Shown here piece after piece: positions 25,394 to 34,676 of a DNA stretch of 64,000 nt. A program made the position numbers and the translations under genes. A model generated the notes under the pieces. It made no database searches. It saw only the letters and a list, made by a program, of their open reading frames with translations, and had not been told where the DNA came from. This DNA comes from JAWKJY01 sp041393535 (lineage in GTDB: Bacteria > Actinomycetota > Thermoleophilia > Gaiellales > Gaiellaceae): the NCBI GenBank assembly GCA_041393535.1, contig JAWKJY010000002.1, forward strand, positions 372,001 to 436,000, written 5' to 3'. Position 1 is the stretch's first letter; each line of letters starts with the position of its first letter.

Positions 25394-25706
25394 GGCGCCC
25401 GTCCGCCCGTCCACGGCGCCCCGGGCGCGAGGCGACGATCGGGGCTGCCGAGGCGTGCGGCGGGGCGTCCGGGCCGGCGTCCGCCGCGGCCGTCGGGCGC
25501 GCTCGCGCGGGCGGGATCCCCGGCGCGATCGACTAGGCTCTCCCGCGGAAGGGGATCGCCACGTCGACGCGGCGGGACGAGGCCCGGACGGCGTGCGGGC
25601 GACCGCGCAGCCAGCCCCGGTGCGGGGACGTCCGGGCGCGGCCGCCGCGGCGACGGGACGGCTCCCGGGAGCCCGGTTCGGCCAGCTCGGAGGAGGTGCA
25701 TCGTCC
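25394..25706. other. 313-bp spacer with a promoter-like TAGGCT and a long leader
   Basis: GC-rich stretch with no gene. A TAGGCT hexamer at about 25533-25538 has no start codon 6-8 nt downstream, so a transcript from it would carry a ~160-nt leader before the SD-led oxidoreductase gene. I compared the leader by eye with the common riboswitch cores (TPP, glycine, SAM, cobalamin) and saw none. Confidence 0.4.
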
Positions 25707-26960
25707 GTGAACGCGTCGCCGCACGTGGTGGTCGTCGGCGGCGGGGCCGTCGGCGCGTCCTGCGCGCTCGCGCTCGTCCGCCGTGGCGCCCGCGTCACGC
25801 TCGTCGAGCGGGGCGGCTCGCTCGCCTGGGCCTGCTCGGCCGGCAGCGCCGGGCTCGTCTGCCCGAGCCACGCGACGCCGCTCGCCTCACCCGCCGCGCT
25901 GCGCCTGGGGCTGAAGTACCTCTTCAAGCCCGACGGGCCGCTGCGGCTGTCGCCGCGCCCCGCGCTCGTGCCGTGGATCGCGCGCTTCGTCGCCGCGTCG
26001 ACCCCCGACCGGGCCGAGCGGGGCACGCACGTGCTGCGGGAGCTCTCCCTGCTCGGGCTCGCGGGCCACGTCGCGCTCGCCGACGAGGGCCTCGACACGA
26101 CCCTCGTGCGCGCCGGGGCGCTTGCCGTCTACGCGACGGAGGAGGCGCTCGCGGGCGGGCGGGTCGAGGCGGCGGAGGCCCGCGCCGCCGGGGTCGAGGC
26201 CGAGGAGCTGACGGCCGCCGAGGCGGCCGGGCTCGCGCCGATGCTCGGCCCGCGCGTCGCCGGGGCGGTGCACTGGCCCGGCGACGCCCACTGCGACGGC
26301 GAGGCCTACACCCTCGCAGTCGGGCAGGCGGCCGTCGGCCGCGGCGCCTCGCTGCGCACGCGCGTCGAGGTGCTCGGCCTGATCGTCCGGGACGGGCGCG
26401 TGCGCGGGGTCGAGACGACGGAGGGGCCGATCCGCGCCGACGAGGTCGTGCTCGCGAACGGCGCCTGGTCGCCCCGGCTCGCGCGGCAGGCGGGCGTCGT
26501 GCTGCCCGTCGAGGGCGGGAAGGGCTACCACGTCGAGGTCGAGCTGCCGGGCGAGCCGCCGCCGCTACCGCTCTGGGCGGTCGAGGCGCGCGTCATCGCG
26601 ACGCCGCTCGCGGGCCGGCTGCGGCTGGCCGGGACGCTCGAGCTGGCCGGCCTCGACGAGTCGATCGACGCGCGGCGGGTCGACGCCGTCGTCCGGGCGG
26701 GCGGCCGGCTGCTCCCCGGCCTGCGCGGCCAGCCGGTCCGGCGGGTCTGGCGCGGCCTGCGGCCGTGCTCGCCCGACGGGCTGCCTGTGATCGGCCGTCC
26801 GCCCGGCGTCGACGGGCTCGTGCTCGCGACCGGGCACGGGATGATGGGGCTCACGCTCGCGCCGATCACCGGGACGCTCGTGGCCGAGCTGGTCGCGGAC
26901 GACCCGCCGAGCGTCGATCTCGCGCCGCTCGCGCCCGCGCGCTTCGGGTCGCTGCTCTAG
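25707..26960 (+). CDS. FAD-dependent amino-acid oxidoreductase (D-amino-acid dehydrogenase / DadA-like)
   Basis: A 417-residue DAO-fold flavoprotein. The dinucleotide-binding motif VVVVGGGAVGASCALALVRRGARVTLVERG opens the protein (residues 7-36); SAGSAGLVCP follows near 50, VEGGKGYHVE near 270 and GLRPCSPDGLPVIGRPPGVDGLVLATGHGMMGLTLAP near the C-terminus. This order matches D-amino-acid dehydrogenases and related glycine or sarcosine oxidases. GGAGGAGG at 25689-25696 lies 10 nt before GTG 25707. Substrate is not decided by context; no alanine racemase is nearby. Confidence 0.8.
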   Translation: MNASPHVVVVGGGAVGASCALALVRRGARVTLVERGGSLAWACSAGSAGLVCPSHATPLASPAALRLGLKYLFKPDGPLRLSPRPALVPWIARFVAASTPDRAERGTHVLRELSLLGLAGHVALADEGLDTTLVRAGALAVYATEEALAGGRVEAAEARAAGVEAEELTAAEAAGLAPMLGPRVAGAVHWPGDAHCDGEAYTLAVGQAAVGRGASLRTRVEVLGLIVRDGRVRGVETTEGPIRADEVVLANGAWSPRLARQAGVVLPVEGGKGYHVEVELPGEPPPLPLWAVEARVIATPLAGRLRLAGTLELAGLDESIDARRVDAVVRAGGRLLPGLRGQPVRRVWRGLRPCSPDGLPVIGRPPGVDGLVLATGHGMMGLTLAPITGTLVAELVADDPPSVDLAPLAPARFGSLL

Positions 26961-27028
26961 GCGCTGCGCCGGGCGCGGCCCGCGGGCGACGCGCACAGGG
27001 GCTGCCGCAGGGCCCGGGCGCGTCCGCC

Positions 27029-28642
27029 TCAGTCTTCGAGCTCGACGAGCACCTGCCCGCCGGTGACGCGATCGCCGACGGCGACGTGCACGCGCGTGAC
27101 GACGCCCGCGAGCGGCGCGGCGACGGGCAGCTCCATCTTCATCGCCTCGAGCACGACGAGCGGCGCGCGCGCCTCGACCCGGTCGCCCTCGGCGACGTCG
27201 ACGCGGATCACGGTCCCGGGCATCGGCGCGACCAGCGCGTCGCCGGCGCCGGCCGCGCCGCCGTGCCGCTCGAGCGCGACCTCGACGGAGGGCGGCGGGG
27301 GCCCGGGCGGCGCCTCCGCGGCGTTCAGGCGGAACGGCCGGGCGAACGCCCCGCGGGCCGGTCGCGGGTCGGTGAGCGGCGGGTTTTCGCGCAGGAACGC
27401 CGTCGTCGCCTCGCCGGCGCGCACGACGGGGTGGGCGACCAGCCAGCGCAGGAGCGGCAGGTTCGTCGTGACGCCGCCGACCCGCGTCGCGGCGAGCGCC
27501 GCCTCGAGCCGCGCGAGCGCCTCGTCCCGGTCGGCCCCGTGGGCGATCAGCTTCGCGATCATCGGGTCGTAGCGGAGCGGCACCTCGTCCCCGGCGGCGA
27601 CGCCCGCGTCGACCCGGACGCCGTCGGGCAGCACGAGGGACTCGACCCGTCCCGCCTGGGGGAGCAGCGTGAGCGGGTGCTCCGCGTAGAGCCGGGCCTC
27701 GATCGCGTGGCCCGCGGGCTCGACGCCAGGGTCGAGCCGCTCCCCGGCCGCGACGCGCAGCTGGAGCTCGACGAGGTCGAGGCCGGTGACGAGCTCGGTG
27801 ACCGGGTGCTCGACCTGGATCCGCGCGTTCAGCTCGAGGAACCACGCGTCCTCGCCCGAGACGAGGAACTCCGCCGTCCCGGCAGTCACGTAGCCGACGG
27901 CGCGCGCGAACGCGGTCGCGGCGGCGAACAGGCGCGCGCGCAGCGCGGGGCCGACGGCCGGGCTGGGGCTCTCCTCGAGCACCTTCTGGTGGCGGCGCTG
28001 GATCGAGCAGTCGCGCTCGCCGAGCGCGAGCACCGTCCCGTGCGCGTCCGCGAGCAGCTGGACCTCGACGTGGCGGGCGTCCGGGACGTAGCGCTCGCAG
28101 TAGACCCGGTCGTCCGCGAACGCGGCGGCGGCCTCGCGGCGCGCCGCCTCGAGCGCTTCGGCGAGCGCGTCCGCGCCCTCGACGACGCGCATCCCGCGCC
28201 CGCCGCCCCCTCCGGCGGCCTTGACGATCAGGGGGAAGCCGACCTCGTCGGGCTCGCCGGACGGCAGCACCGGCACCCCGGCCGCGAGCGCGACCGCGCG
28301 GGCCTGCAGCTTGTCGCCGGCCTGGCGCGTCGCGGCGGGGGGCGGGCCGACCCACGTGAGCCCGGCCGCCTGGACCGCCTCCGCGAACGCCGCCTGCTCC
28401 GACAGGAAGCCGTAGCCCGGGTGGATCGCGTCGGCGCCCGCCTCGTGCGCCGCGGCGACGAGGGCGGCCGCGTCGAGGTACGAGGGCACCGCGACGACCC
28501 GGTCGGCCTGGCGCGCGTGGTAGGCGCCCGCGTCGTCGGGCGCGACGACCGCGACGGTGCGCACGCCGAGACGCGCGCACGTGCGGAAGATCCGGGCCGC
28601 GATCTCGCCCCGGTTCGCGACGAGCAGGGCGGCGATCGCCAT
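27029..28642 (-). CDS. Acyl-CoA carboxylase alpha subunit (biotin carboxylase + biotin carrier)
   Basis: A 537-residue fusion. Residues 1-450 are biotin carboxylase: LLVANRGEIAARI at the start, the ATP-grasp lid KAAGGGGGRGMRVV (~144), ERDCSIQRRHQKVLEESPSP (~215) and ELNARIQVEHPVTE (~270). The C-terminal ~70 residues are the carrier domain with the biotinylation site EAMKMELP. The length is shorter than typical MccA/PccA because the linker is compact. It lies 41 bp downstream of an enoyl-CoA hydratase, and the beta subunit is encoded at 30638. The set resembles methylcrotonyl-CoA carboxylase plus methylglutaconyl-CoA hydratase for leucine breakdown (inference). Confidence 0.88.
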   Translation of the reverse strand: MAIAALLVANRGEIAARIFRTCARLGVRTVAVVAPDDAGAYHARQADRVVAVPSYLDAAALVAAAHEAGADAIHPGYGFLSEQAAFAEAVQAAGLTWVGPPPAATRQAGDKLQARAVALAAGVPVLPSGEPDEVGFPLIVKAAGGGGGRGMRVVEGADALAEALEAARREAAAAFADDRVYCERYVPDARHVEVQLLADAHGTVLALGERDCSIQRRHQKVLEESPSPAVGPALRARLFAAATAFARAVGYVTAGTAEFLVSGEDAWFLELNARIQVEHPVTELVTGLDLVELQLRVAAGERLDPGVEPAGHAIEARLYAEHPLTLLPQAGRVESLVLPDGVRVDAGVAAGDEVPLRYDPMIAKLIAHGADRDEALARLEAALAATRVGGVTTNLPLLRWLVAHPVVRAGEATTAFLRENPPLTDPRPARGAFARPFRLNAAEAPPGPPPPSVEVALERHGGAAGAGDALVAPMPGTVIRVDVAEGDRVEARAPLVVLEAMKMELPVAAPLAGVVTRVHVAVGDRVTGGQVLVELED

Positions 28643-28683
28643 CGGCTAGGCGCTGGGGCCGCGCTCGGCGGGCCGCGAACGGC

Positions 28684-29439
28684 TCACGCGGCGGGACCGT
28701 CCTGCCACGCGGGGCGGCGCTTCTCGGCGAACGCCCTGAGGCCTTCCTGGCCCTCGTCGCTGGCGCGCAGGCGCGCGATCCACTCGGCCGTGGCGCGGCC
28801 CTGCGGCCGTTCGCGGGCGATCCGCTTGGCCTCGCGGACGGCGAGCGGCCCGCCCTGGAGGACGTTCGCGACGACGCCGTCGACCGCCGCGTCGAGCTCC
28901 TCGGCGACCTCGTGGACGAGCCCGATCCGGAGCGCGAGGGCGGCGTCGAAGCGCTCCGACGTGACGAAGAGGCGGCGCGCCGCGCTCGTCCCGATCTTGT
29001 CGATCACGAACGGCGAGATGACGGCGGGCACGAGGCCCAGCCGTGCCTCCGAGAGCGAGTAGACGGTGTCGGGGGCGCTGACGGCGACGTCGCAGCAGGC
29101 GACGAGCCCGAGGCCACCGCCCATCGCGTGGCCCTGGACGCGTGCGATCACGGGGGCCGGGCAGCCGTCGATCGCCTCGCACATCGCGCGCAGCCGCTCC
29201 GCGTCGGCCACGTTCTCGTCGACGGAGAGGCCGACGGAGGCGCGCATCCAGGCGGCGTCGGCGCCGGCGGAGAAGCTCGCGCCCTCGCCGGCGAGGACGA
29301 CGCAGCGCGCGTCCCCGACGTCGGCGAACGCGTCGGTGAGGTCGGCGATCAGCTCGGCGTCGAAGGCGTTGCGGCGCTCCGGCCGGCACATGGTCACGCG
29401 CAGGACGCCGCCGTCCCGCGCCACTCGTACGGTGCTCAT
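28684..29439 (-). CDS. Enoyl-CoA hydratase/isomerase family protein (possible methylglutaconyl-CoA hydratase)
   Basis: A 251-residue crotonase-fold enzyme. It has the oxyanion-hole segments AGEGASFSAGADAAWM (~52) and QGHAMGGGLGLVACCDVAVSA (~104), and SLSEARLGLVPAVISPFV (~130) carrying the catalytic Glu. ATG 29439 follows TAGGCT by 7 nt on the reverse strand, so the long N-terminal extension in the same frame is rejected. Position between acyl-CoA carboxylase subunits suggests the hydratase step of leucine/isovalerate catabolism; a general beta-oxidation hydratase is the alternative. Confidence 0.82.
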   Translation of the reverse strand: MSTVRVARDGGVLRVTMCRPERRNAFDAELIADLTDAFADVGDARCVVLAGEGASFSAGADAAWMRASVGLSVDENVADAERLRAMCEAIDGCPAPVIARVQGHAMGGGLGLVACCDVAVSAPDTVYSLSEARLGLVPAVISPFVIDKIGTSAARRLFVTSERFDAALALRIGLVHEVAEELDAAVDGVVANVLQGGPLAVREAKRIARERPQGRATAEWIARLRASDEGQEGLRAFAEKRRPAWQDGPAA

Positions 29440-29709
29440 GCGCGGTAGCCTACGCGGCCCGTCCGCCGGCCGTCCGGCTCTCGGCGGGCGTCGGGTCGGA
29501 CGGTCGCGGCCCCCACCCCACGCACGCGCGGCCCGGACGGGGCCGCGCCGGCCGATTGCGGTCGCCGCCGCTCCCCGCCGGGCGGGCGGGGCACGGTCTC
29601 GCGCGACCCCGGCCGGTGCCCGCGGGGAGGGCCAGGCGACCCCGGCCCGAAGCCGGGCGCAGCCGACGGGGCAGGCAGGCCCGAGTGCCCGCTGGCCCGG
29701 GCGGGCGCG
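29440..29709. other. Divergent spacer between hydratase and dapA-like gene
   Basis: About 270 bp of GC-rich sequence with the hydratase promoter (reverse TAGGCT near 29447-29452) at one end and the TAGGAT of the dapA-like gene (29710-29715) at the other. I see no gene or clear structured RNA in between. Confidence 0.4.
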
Positions 29710-29722
29710 TAGGATGGCGCCC

Positions 29723-30598
29723 ATGCTGAAGGGCTGCGTCGCCGCCGGGATCACGCCGCTCGGAGCCGGTGGCGCCGAGCTCGACGAGGACGCCTTCGGC
29801 CCCTACCTCGACTTCCTCGCGGCCGGCGGCGTCGACGGCGTGCTCGCGCTGGGGACGACGGGGAGGGATCCTGCTCTCGCTCGGCGAGCGCCGCCGCGTC
29901 GCCGAGGGTTCCTCGCCGCGGCCGCCGGTCGGCTCGACGTCGCGGTGCACGCCGGCGCCCAGACGACGGCGGACACGGTCGCGCTCGCCGAGCACGCGGC
30001 CTCGATCGGGGCGGACGCCGTCGCCGTGATCGCGCCGCCCTACTACGCGCTGGACGCGGAGAGCGTCTTCCGCCACCTCGCGGCCGCTGCCGCCGCGTGC
30101 GCGCCGACGCCCTTCTACGTCTACGAGTTCGCGGCGCGCGCCGGGTACGCGATTCCCGTGGAGGTGGTCGAGCGGCTGCGCGACGCCTGCCCGAACCTCG
30201 CGGGCCTGAAGGTCTCGGACACCCCGTGGGAGGCGTTCGCGCCGTACCTCCTGCCCGGCCTCCAGGTCTTCGCCGGGCCGGAGGCCCTGATCGCGCGCTG
30301 CCTCGCCCACGGGGGCGTCGGCGCGGTGTCGGGGCTCGCCTCGGCCTTCCCGGAGGTCGTCAGCGGCCACGTCGCGGCGTCGACGGACGCCGCCTCCGGG
30401 GAGATCGCACGGCTGCGCGCCGCGGTCCAGGGCGTGCCGTTCCAGTCGGCGCTCAAGCACCTGATCGCCCGGCGCGGCGTGCCCGTCCGCCCGGACGTGC
30501 GCGCGCCGCTGCGGCCGCTCGAGCCGGCCGAGCTCGACCGGCTGCTCGCCGCCGTCGACGACTGGCACGCCTCGGCGCGTGCCGCGCTCCCGGGCTGA
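29723..30598 (+). pseudogene. Dihydrodipicolinate synthase/KDG aldolase-family protein, locally frameshifted
   Basis: A Schiff-base aldolase of the DapA/NanA family, ~292 codons. The frame is correct at both ends (MLKGCVAAGITPLGAGGAELDEDAF; later AVHAGAQTTADTV, FYVYEFAARAGYAIP, NLAGLKVSDTPWE with the Schiff-base Lys). Between about 29868 and 29912 the expected GTTGEGILLSLGERRRVAEGFLAAA is displaced into another frame. Reading it through requires three single G insertions in G-runs, which together restore the frame: a sequencing-homopolymer pattern. TAGGAT sits 7 nt before ATG 29723. It lies between, and opposite to, the acyl-CoA carboxylase genes. True DapA versus 2-keto-3-deoxy-sugar aldolase is undecided. 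Confidence 0.75.
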
Positions 30599-30637
30599 CG
30601 TCGGCCGCCGGGCCCCGGCGGTGAGCGCGGGCGGCCG

Positions 30638-32200
30638 CTACATCCGGAACACCCCGAAGCGGGGCTCCGGGATCGGCGCGTTCAGGCTTGCCGCGATCCC
30701 GAGCGCGAGCACCGTCCGGGTCTGGAGCGGGTCGATCACGCCGTCGTCCCACAGGCGCGCCGTCGCGTAGTACGGGTTGCCCTCGCGCTCGTACGTCTCG
30801 CGCACCCGCTCCGGGTCGGCGTTCCCGACGAGCGAGAGGACGGTCGCCGCCTGCTCGCCGCCCATCACGGAGATGCGGGCGTTCGGCCACGTCCAGAGCT
30901 GGCGCGGGCCGTACGCGCGGCCGCACATGCCGTAGTTGCCCGCCCCGAACGAGCCGCCGACGATCACCGTGAACTTCGGCACCTGCGCGCAGGCGACCGC
31001 GGTGACGAGCTTCGCGCCGTCCTTCGCGATCCCGCCGGCCTCGTACGCCTTCCCGACCATGAACCCCGTGATGTTCTGGAGGAAGACGAGCGGGACGCGT
31101 CGCTGGCAGGCGAGCTCGACGAAGTGGGCGCCCTTGAGCGCCGACTCGGAGAAGAGGACGCCGTTGTTCGCGAGGATCGCGACCGGGAACCCCTCGATCC
31201 GCCCGAAGCCGCAGACGAGCGTCTCGCCGTACAGCGCCTTGAACTCGTGGAAGCGCGAGCCGTCGACGAGCCGTGCGATCACCTCGCGCACGTCGTAGCC
31301 GCGGCGGCTGTCCTCGGGGACGATCCCGTAGAGGTCGGCCGGGTCGTAGAGCGGGTCGCGCGGCTCCTCGAGCTCCCACGGCAGCGCCCGCGGCGGCACG
31401 CCGAGGCCGCGGACGATCTCGCGGACGAGCGCGAGGGCATGCTCGTCGTCGAGCGCGTAGTGGTCGGCGACGCCCGAGGTGCGCGCGTGCACGTCGGCGC
31501 CGCCGAGCTCCTCCGCGGTCACCTCCTCGCCGGTCGCGGCCTTCACGAGCGGCGGCCCGCCCAGGAAGATCGTGCCCGTGCCCCGCACGATCACCGTCTC
31601 GTCGGCCATCGCCGGGACGTACGCGCCGCCGGCGGTGCACGAGCCCATCACCGCGGCCACCTGCGGGATGCCGGCCGCGGACATCTGGGCCTGGTTGTAG
31701 AAGATGCGCCCGAAGTGGTCGCGGTCGGGGAAGACCTCGGCCTGGAGCGGCAGGTAGGCCCCGCCGGAGTCGACGAGGTACACGCACGGGAGCCGGTTCT
31801 GCTCGGCGACCTCCTGTGCGCGCAGGTGCTTCTTGACCGTGAGCGGGAAGTACGTGCCGCCCTTGACGGTCGCGTCGTTCGCGACGATCACGCACTCGCG
31901 GCCCTCGATCGAGCCGACGCCTGTCACGATCCCGGCGGACGGCGCCTCGCCGTCGTAGACGTCCCAGGCCGCGAGGGCGCCGAGCTCGAGGAAGGCGGAG
32001 GACGGGTCGATCAGGCGGTCGATCCGGTCTCGGGCCGTCAGCTTCCCCCGCGCGCGGTGACGCGCGACCTGCTCGGGCGGCCCGCCGCGCGCGACGAGCG
32101 CGGCCCGCTCGCGCAGCTCGGCGACCAGCGCCCGCATGCGCGCGCGGTTGGCCGCGAAGTCGGCGGAGGAGCGGTCGATGCGGGTTTCGAGGACGGCCAC
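30638..32200 (-). CDS. Acyl-CoA carboxylase beta (carboxyltransferase) subunit, methylcrotonyl-type
   Basis: A 520-residue carboxyltransferase. N-terminal half: KLTARDRIDRLIDP, VANDATVKGGTYFPLTVKKHLRAQE and VDSGGAYLPLQAEVFPDRDHFGRIFYN; C-terminal half: ILANNGVLFSESALKGAHFVELA, FLQNITGFMVG and GSFGAGNYGMCGRAY; end PRFGVFRM. These strings, and the ending in particular, are those of methylcrotonyl-CoA carboxylase beta rather than propionyl-CoA carboxylase (family knowledge). GTG 32200 is 6 nt after reverse-strand TAGGCT. It pairs with the biotin subunit at 27029; the dapA-like gene is interposed on the other strand. Confidence 0.88.
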   Translation of the reverse strand: MAVLETRIDRSSADFAANRARMRALVAELRERAALVARGGPPEQVARHRARGKLTARDRIDRLIDPSSAFLELGALAAWDVYDGEAPSAGIVTGVGSIEGRECVIVANDATVKGGTYFPLTVKKHLRAQEVAEQNRLPCVYLVDSGGAYLPLQAEVFPDRDHFGRIFYNQAQMSAAGIPQVAAVMGSCTAGGAYVPAMADETVIVRGTGTIFLGGPPLVKAATGEEVTAEELGGADVHARTSGVADHYALDDEHALALVREIVRGLGVPPRALPWELEEPRDPLYDPADLYGIVPEDSRRGYDVREVIARLVDGSRFHEFKALYGETLVCGFGRIEGFPVAILANNGVLFSESALKGAHFVELACQRRVPLVFLQNITGFMVGKAYEAGGIAKDGAKLVTAVACAQVPKFTVIVGGSFGAGNYGMCGRAYGPRQLWTWPNARISVMGGEQAATVLSLVGNADPERVRETYEREGNPYYATARLWDDGVIDPLQTRTVLALGIAASLNAPIPEPRFGVFRM

Positions 32201-32385
32201 GGGGACAGCCTACGGCGGGACGCGGCCGGAGACGTGTCCGATCGGGACGTGGCCTTCCTCACAGAACGCACACGGGGGCGTGCCGAAACCCTCACGATTC
32301 CCGCGCCCGCGGTTCACGGGCCGCTGGTTCCATGCGAGCCGTGGGGCCCGGAGGGATGGGCATGGCGAACGAAGGAGGAGCTGCG

Positions 32386-33159
32386 GTGCACAGGAAGACG
32401 ATCATCCTCGCGGTCGTGGCGAGCACGGCGCTCGCGCTGGCCGGCACGGCCTCGGCGGCCGTGATCCGGGGCGATCGGGGCGCGAACACGCTCGTCGGGA
32501 CGACGGCGGCCGACCAGATCTCGGGCCGCGCGGGCAACGACCAGATCACGGGCGACGCCGGGAACGACCTGATCTTCGGCGGCGCCGGCGACGACGTCGT
32601 CAACGCCGGCTCGGACAACGACACCGCGTACGGCGACTCCGGCGACGACCAGCTGACCGGCGACATCGGGAACGACGTCCTGAACGGCGGCCACGGGTCC
32701 GACCTCGTCAACGGCGACGCCGGCTTCGACGTCCTCTTCGGCGGCACCGGCGACGACACCCTGAACGGCGGCGACGACGCCGACGTGCTCGTGGGTGGGC
32801 CCGGCCGCGACACCGAGGACGGCGGCAACGGCGACGACGCGGTCATGGGCGGCATCGGCGACGACGTGCTGACCGGTGGCGAGGGGAACGACGAGCTGCA
32901 CGGCTCCTTCGGCGACGACCAGCTGTCGGGCGGCAACGGCAACGACCGCCTGTTCGGCGGGAAGGGCGTCGACGTGCTCGACGGGGGCGAGGGCGACGAC
33001 GTCCTCTACTCGCTCGCCCGCGACCGGCGCGGCGACACGCTCACGTGCGGCGGCGGGAACGACATCGCCTACGCCCGGATGAGCGACACCGTGGCGGCCG
33101 ACTGCGAGACCGTGGTGCGGCTCCCGGCCTCGGTCTACGACGACGGCAACGTCACCTAG
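32386..33159 (+). CDS. Secreted RTX-like calcium-binding repeat protein
   Basis: A 257-residue exported protein. A signal peptide (residues 1-~23, IILAVVASTALALAGTASA) is followed by about 15 glycine/aspartate-rich nonapeptides of the GGxGxDxLx type (for example GGAGDDVVN, GGTGDDTLN, GGEGNDELH). These form a Ca2+-loaded parallel beta-roll. A Cys-containing cap (TLTCGGGNDIAYA ... ADCETVV) ends the chain, probably disulfide-linked. No catalytic domain is present, so a structural or adhesive role is likely. GTG 32386 follows AAGGAGGAG (32372-32380); the longer frame from 32332 is rejected. Two strong hairpins follow the stop. Confidence 0.8.
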   Translation: MHRKTIILAVVASTALALAGTASAAVIRGDRGANTLVGTTAADQISGRAGNDQITGDAGNDLIFGGAGDDVVNAGSDNDTAYGDSGDDQLTGDIGNDVLNGGHGSDLVNGDAGFDVLFGGTGDDTLNGGDDADVLVGGPGRDTEDGGNGDDAVMGGIGDDVLTGGEGNDELHGSFGDDQLSGGNGNDRLFGGKGVDVLDGGEGDDVLYSLARDRRGDTLTCGGGNDIAYARMSDTVAADCETVVRLPASVYDDGNVT

Positions 33160-33160
33160 C

Positions 33161-33183
33161 GGCGTCCGGCGCCGCCGGACGCC
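33161..33183 (+). terminator. Hairpin directly after the RTX-like gene
   Basis: Perfect 10-bp inverted repeat GGCGTCCGGC / GCCGGACGCC, 3-nt loop, starting 2 bp after the stop. No T-run. Confidence 0.5.
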
Positions 33184-33213
33184 CTCCGGCGTGCGGCGCC
33201 CCCGCCCTGCGGC

Positions 33214-33247
33214 CCGACGGCCCGCCTCGTGCGGGCCGTCGGCGTTT
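33214..33247 (+). terminator. Strong hairpin plus short T-run
   Basis: 12-bp perfect stem CCGACGGCCCGC / GCGGGCCGTCGG with a 5-nt loop, followed by CGTTT. It most likely ends the RTX-like transcript. Confidence 0.65.
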
Positions 33248-33365
33248 CGGCCAGGGGCGCCCGGAGGCATCGGTATCGTGAGCCCGCGAACGGTCGGAGA
33301 GGGCGATCCGTCCGATCCGGCGGTCCGGGCATAAGGGTCGCCACGTCCATGCCGATGACAGGGCC

Positions 33366-34676
33366 ATGAGCACCTCCCGCACGCCCGCCGCCACGGGCGC
33401 CTCGCCCGCCCCTGGACCGGCTGCCGCCCGCGCTGCGAGCGTTCCTGCGGCGCCCTGTCGGGCGTGCGGGGCGCCGCTGGTCACCACGGTCGTCGACCTG
33501 GGGATGTCGCCGCCCTGCGAGTCCTTCCTCGCGGCCGACGAGCTGAACCGGATGGAGCCGTTCTACCCGCTCCACCTCGAGGTCTGCGACCGCTGCTTCC
33601 TCGTCCAGCTCCAGTCGTACATCGACCGGAACGAGATCTTCCGCGAGTACGCCTACTTCTCGTCCTACTCCGACTCCTGGGTCGCGCACGCCCGCGCCTA
33701 CGTCGACGCGATGGTCGAGCGGCTCGGGCTCGGGCCGGACAGCCTGGTCGTCGAGCTCGCCTCGAACGACGGCTACCTCCTCCAGCACGTGGTCGAGCGC
33801 GGCGTCCCGGCGCTCGGCGTCGAGCCGGCGCTGAACGTCGCGCAGGCCGCGATCGACCGCGGCGTCCCGACGGTGACCGAGTTCTTCGGCGTCGAGCTGG
33901 CCCGCCGCCTGGCGGCAGAGCACGGCCACGCCGACCTGATCGCGGGCAACAACGTGCTCGCGCAGGTGCCCGACCTGCACGACTTCGTCGGCGGGATCGC
34001 TGTCCTGCTCGCGGACGACGGCGTGCTGACGCTCGAGTTCCCGCACCTGCAGCGGCTGCTCGAGGGGCGCCAGTTCGACACCATCTACCACGAGCACTTC
34101 TCGTACTTCTCGTTCCTGACCGTGACGGAGATCCTCGCGGGCCACGGCCTGGCCGTCTTCGATGTCGAGGAGCTGCCCACCCACGGCGGCTCGCTTCGCG
34201 TCTTCGCCCGCAAGGCGGGCCCGCGGGCGGCGCCGACGGCGGCGGCGAGCGAGCTCTGGGAGCGCGAGCGTTTGCTCGGCTACCGGACGCTCGAGCCGTA
34301 CGCCGCGTTCGGCGCCGCGGTCGAGGAGACGAAGCGCGACCTGCTGTCGTACCTGATCGAGGCCCGCCGGGCCGGCCGCGTCGTGGCCGGCTACGGGGCG
34401 CCCGGCAAGGGCAACACCCTGCTCAACTACTGCGGCATCCGCACCGACCTGCTGTCGTTCACGGTCGACCGGAACCCGTACAAGCACGGCCGGTTCACGC
34501 CGGGCACGCACATCCCGATCTTCCCGGTGGAGCGGATCGCGGAGGAGAAGCCCGACGACATCCTGATCCTGCCGTGGAACCTCCGCGACGAGATCGTCGC
34601 CCAGCTCGACTACGTGCGCGCCTGGGGCGGGCGCTGCGTGGTCCCCATCCCGACCGTCGAGGTGGTCCTGCGATGA
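33366..34676 (+). CDS. Class I SAM-dependent methyltransferase, nucleotide-sugar C-methyltransferase type
   Basis: A 436-residue protein with the three-part layout of sugar C-methyltransferases (TylCIII/NovU family): an N-terminal zinc motif (CRACG near residue 31 and CDRC near 76), a central SAM-binding core (VVELASNDGYLLQ near 129, AGNNVLAQVPD near 194, EFPHLQRLLEGRQFDTIYHEHFSYFS near 223), and a C-terminal domain (GYGAPGKGNTLLNYCGI). Family members methylate a dTDP- or CDP-keto-sugar at carbon 3. It overlaps the cytidylyltransferase gene by ATGA, which supports a nucleotide-sugar role. The extra ~30-residue Ala/Pro-rich N-terminus may be disordered, or the start may be further in. Confidence 0.82.
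   Translation: MSTSRTPAATGASPAPGPAAARAASVPAAPCRACGAPLVTTVVDLGMSPPCESFLAADELNRMEPFYPLHLEVCDRCFLVQLQSYIDRNEIFREYAYFSSYSDSWVAHARAYVDAMVERLGLGPDSLVVELASNDGYLLQHVVERGVPALGVEPALNVAQAAIDRGVPTVTEFFGVELARRLAAEHGHADLIAGNNVLAQVPDLHDFVGGIAVLLADDGVLTLEFPHLQRLLEGRQFDTIYHEHFSYFSFLTVTEILAGHGLAVFDVEELPTHGGSLRVFARKAGPRAAPTAAASELWERERLLGYRTLEPYAAFGAAVEETKRDLLSYLIEARRAGRVVAGYGAPGKGNTLLNYCGIRTDLLSFTVDRNPYKHGRFTPGTHIPIFPVERIAEEKPDDILILPWNLRDEIVAQLDYVRAWGGRCVVPIPTVEVVLR

Noticed and set aside
25540..25700. Riboswitch in the leader of the FAD oxidoreductase gene
   Set aside because: No recognisable core of the TPP, glycine, SAM, cobalamin or c-di-GMP types; only GC-rich hairpins.
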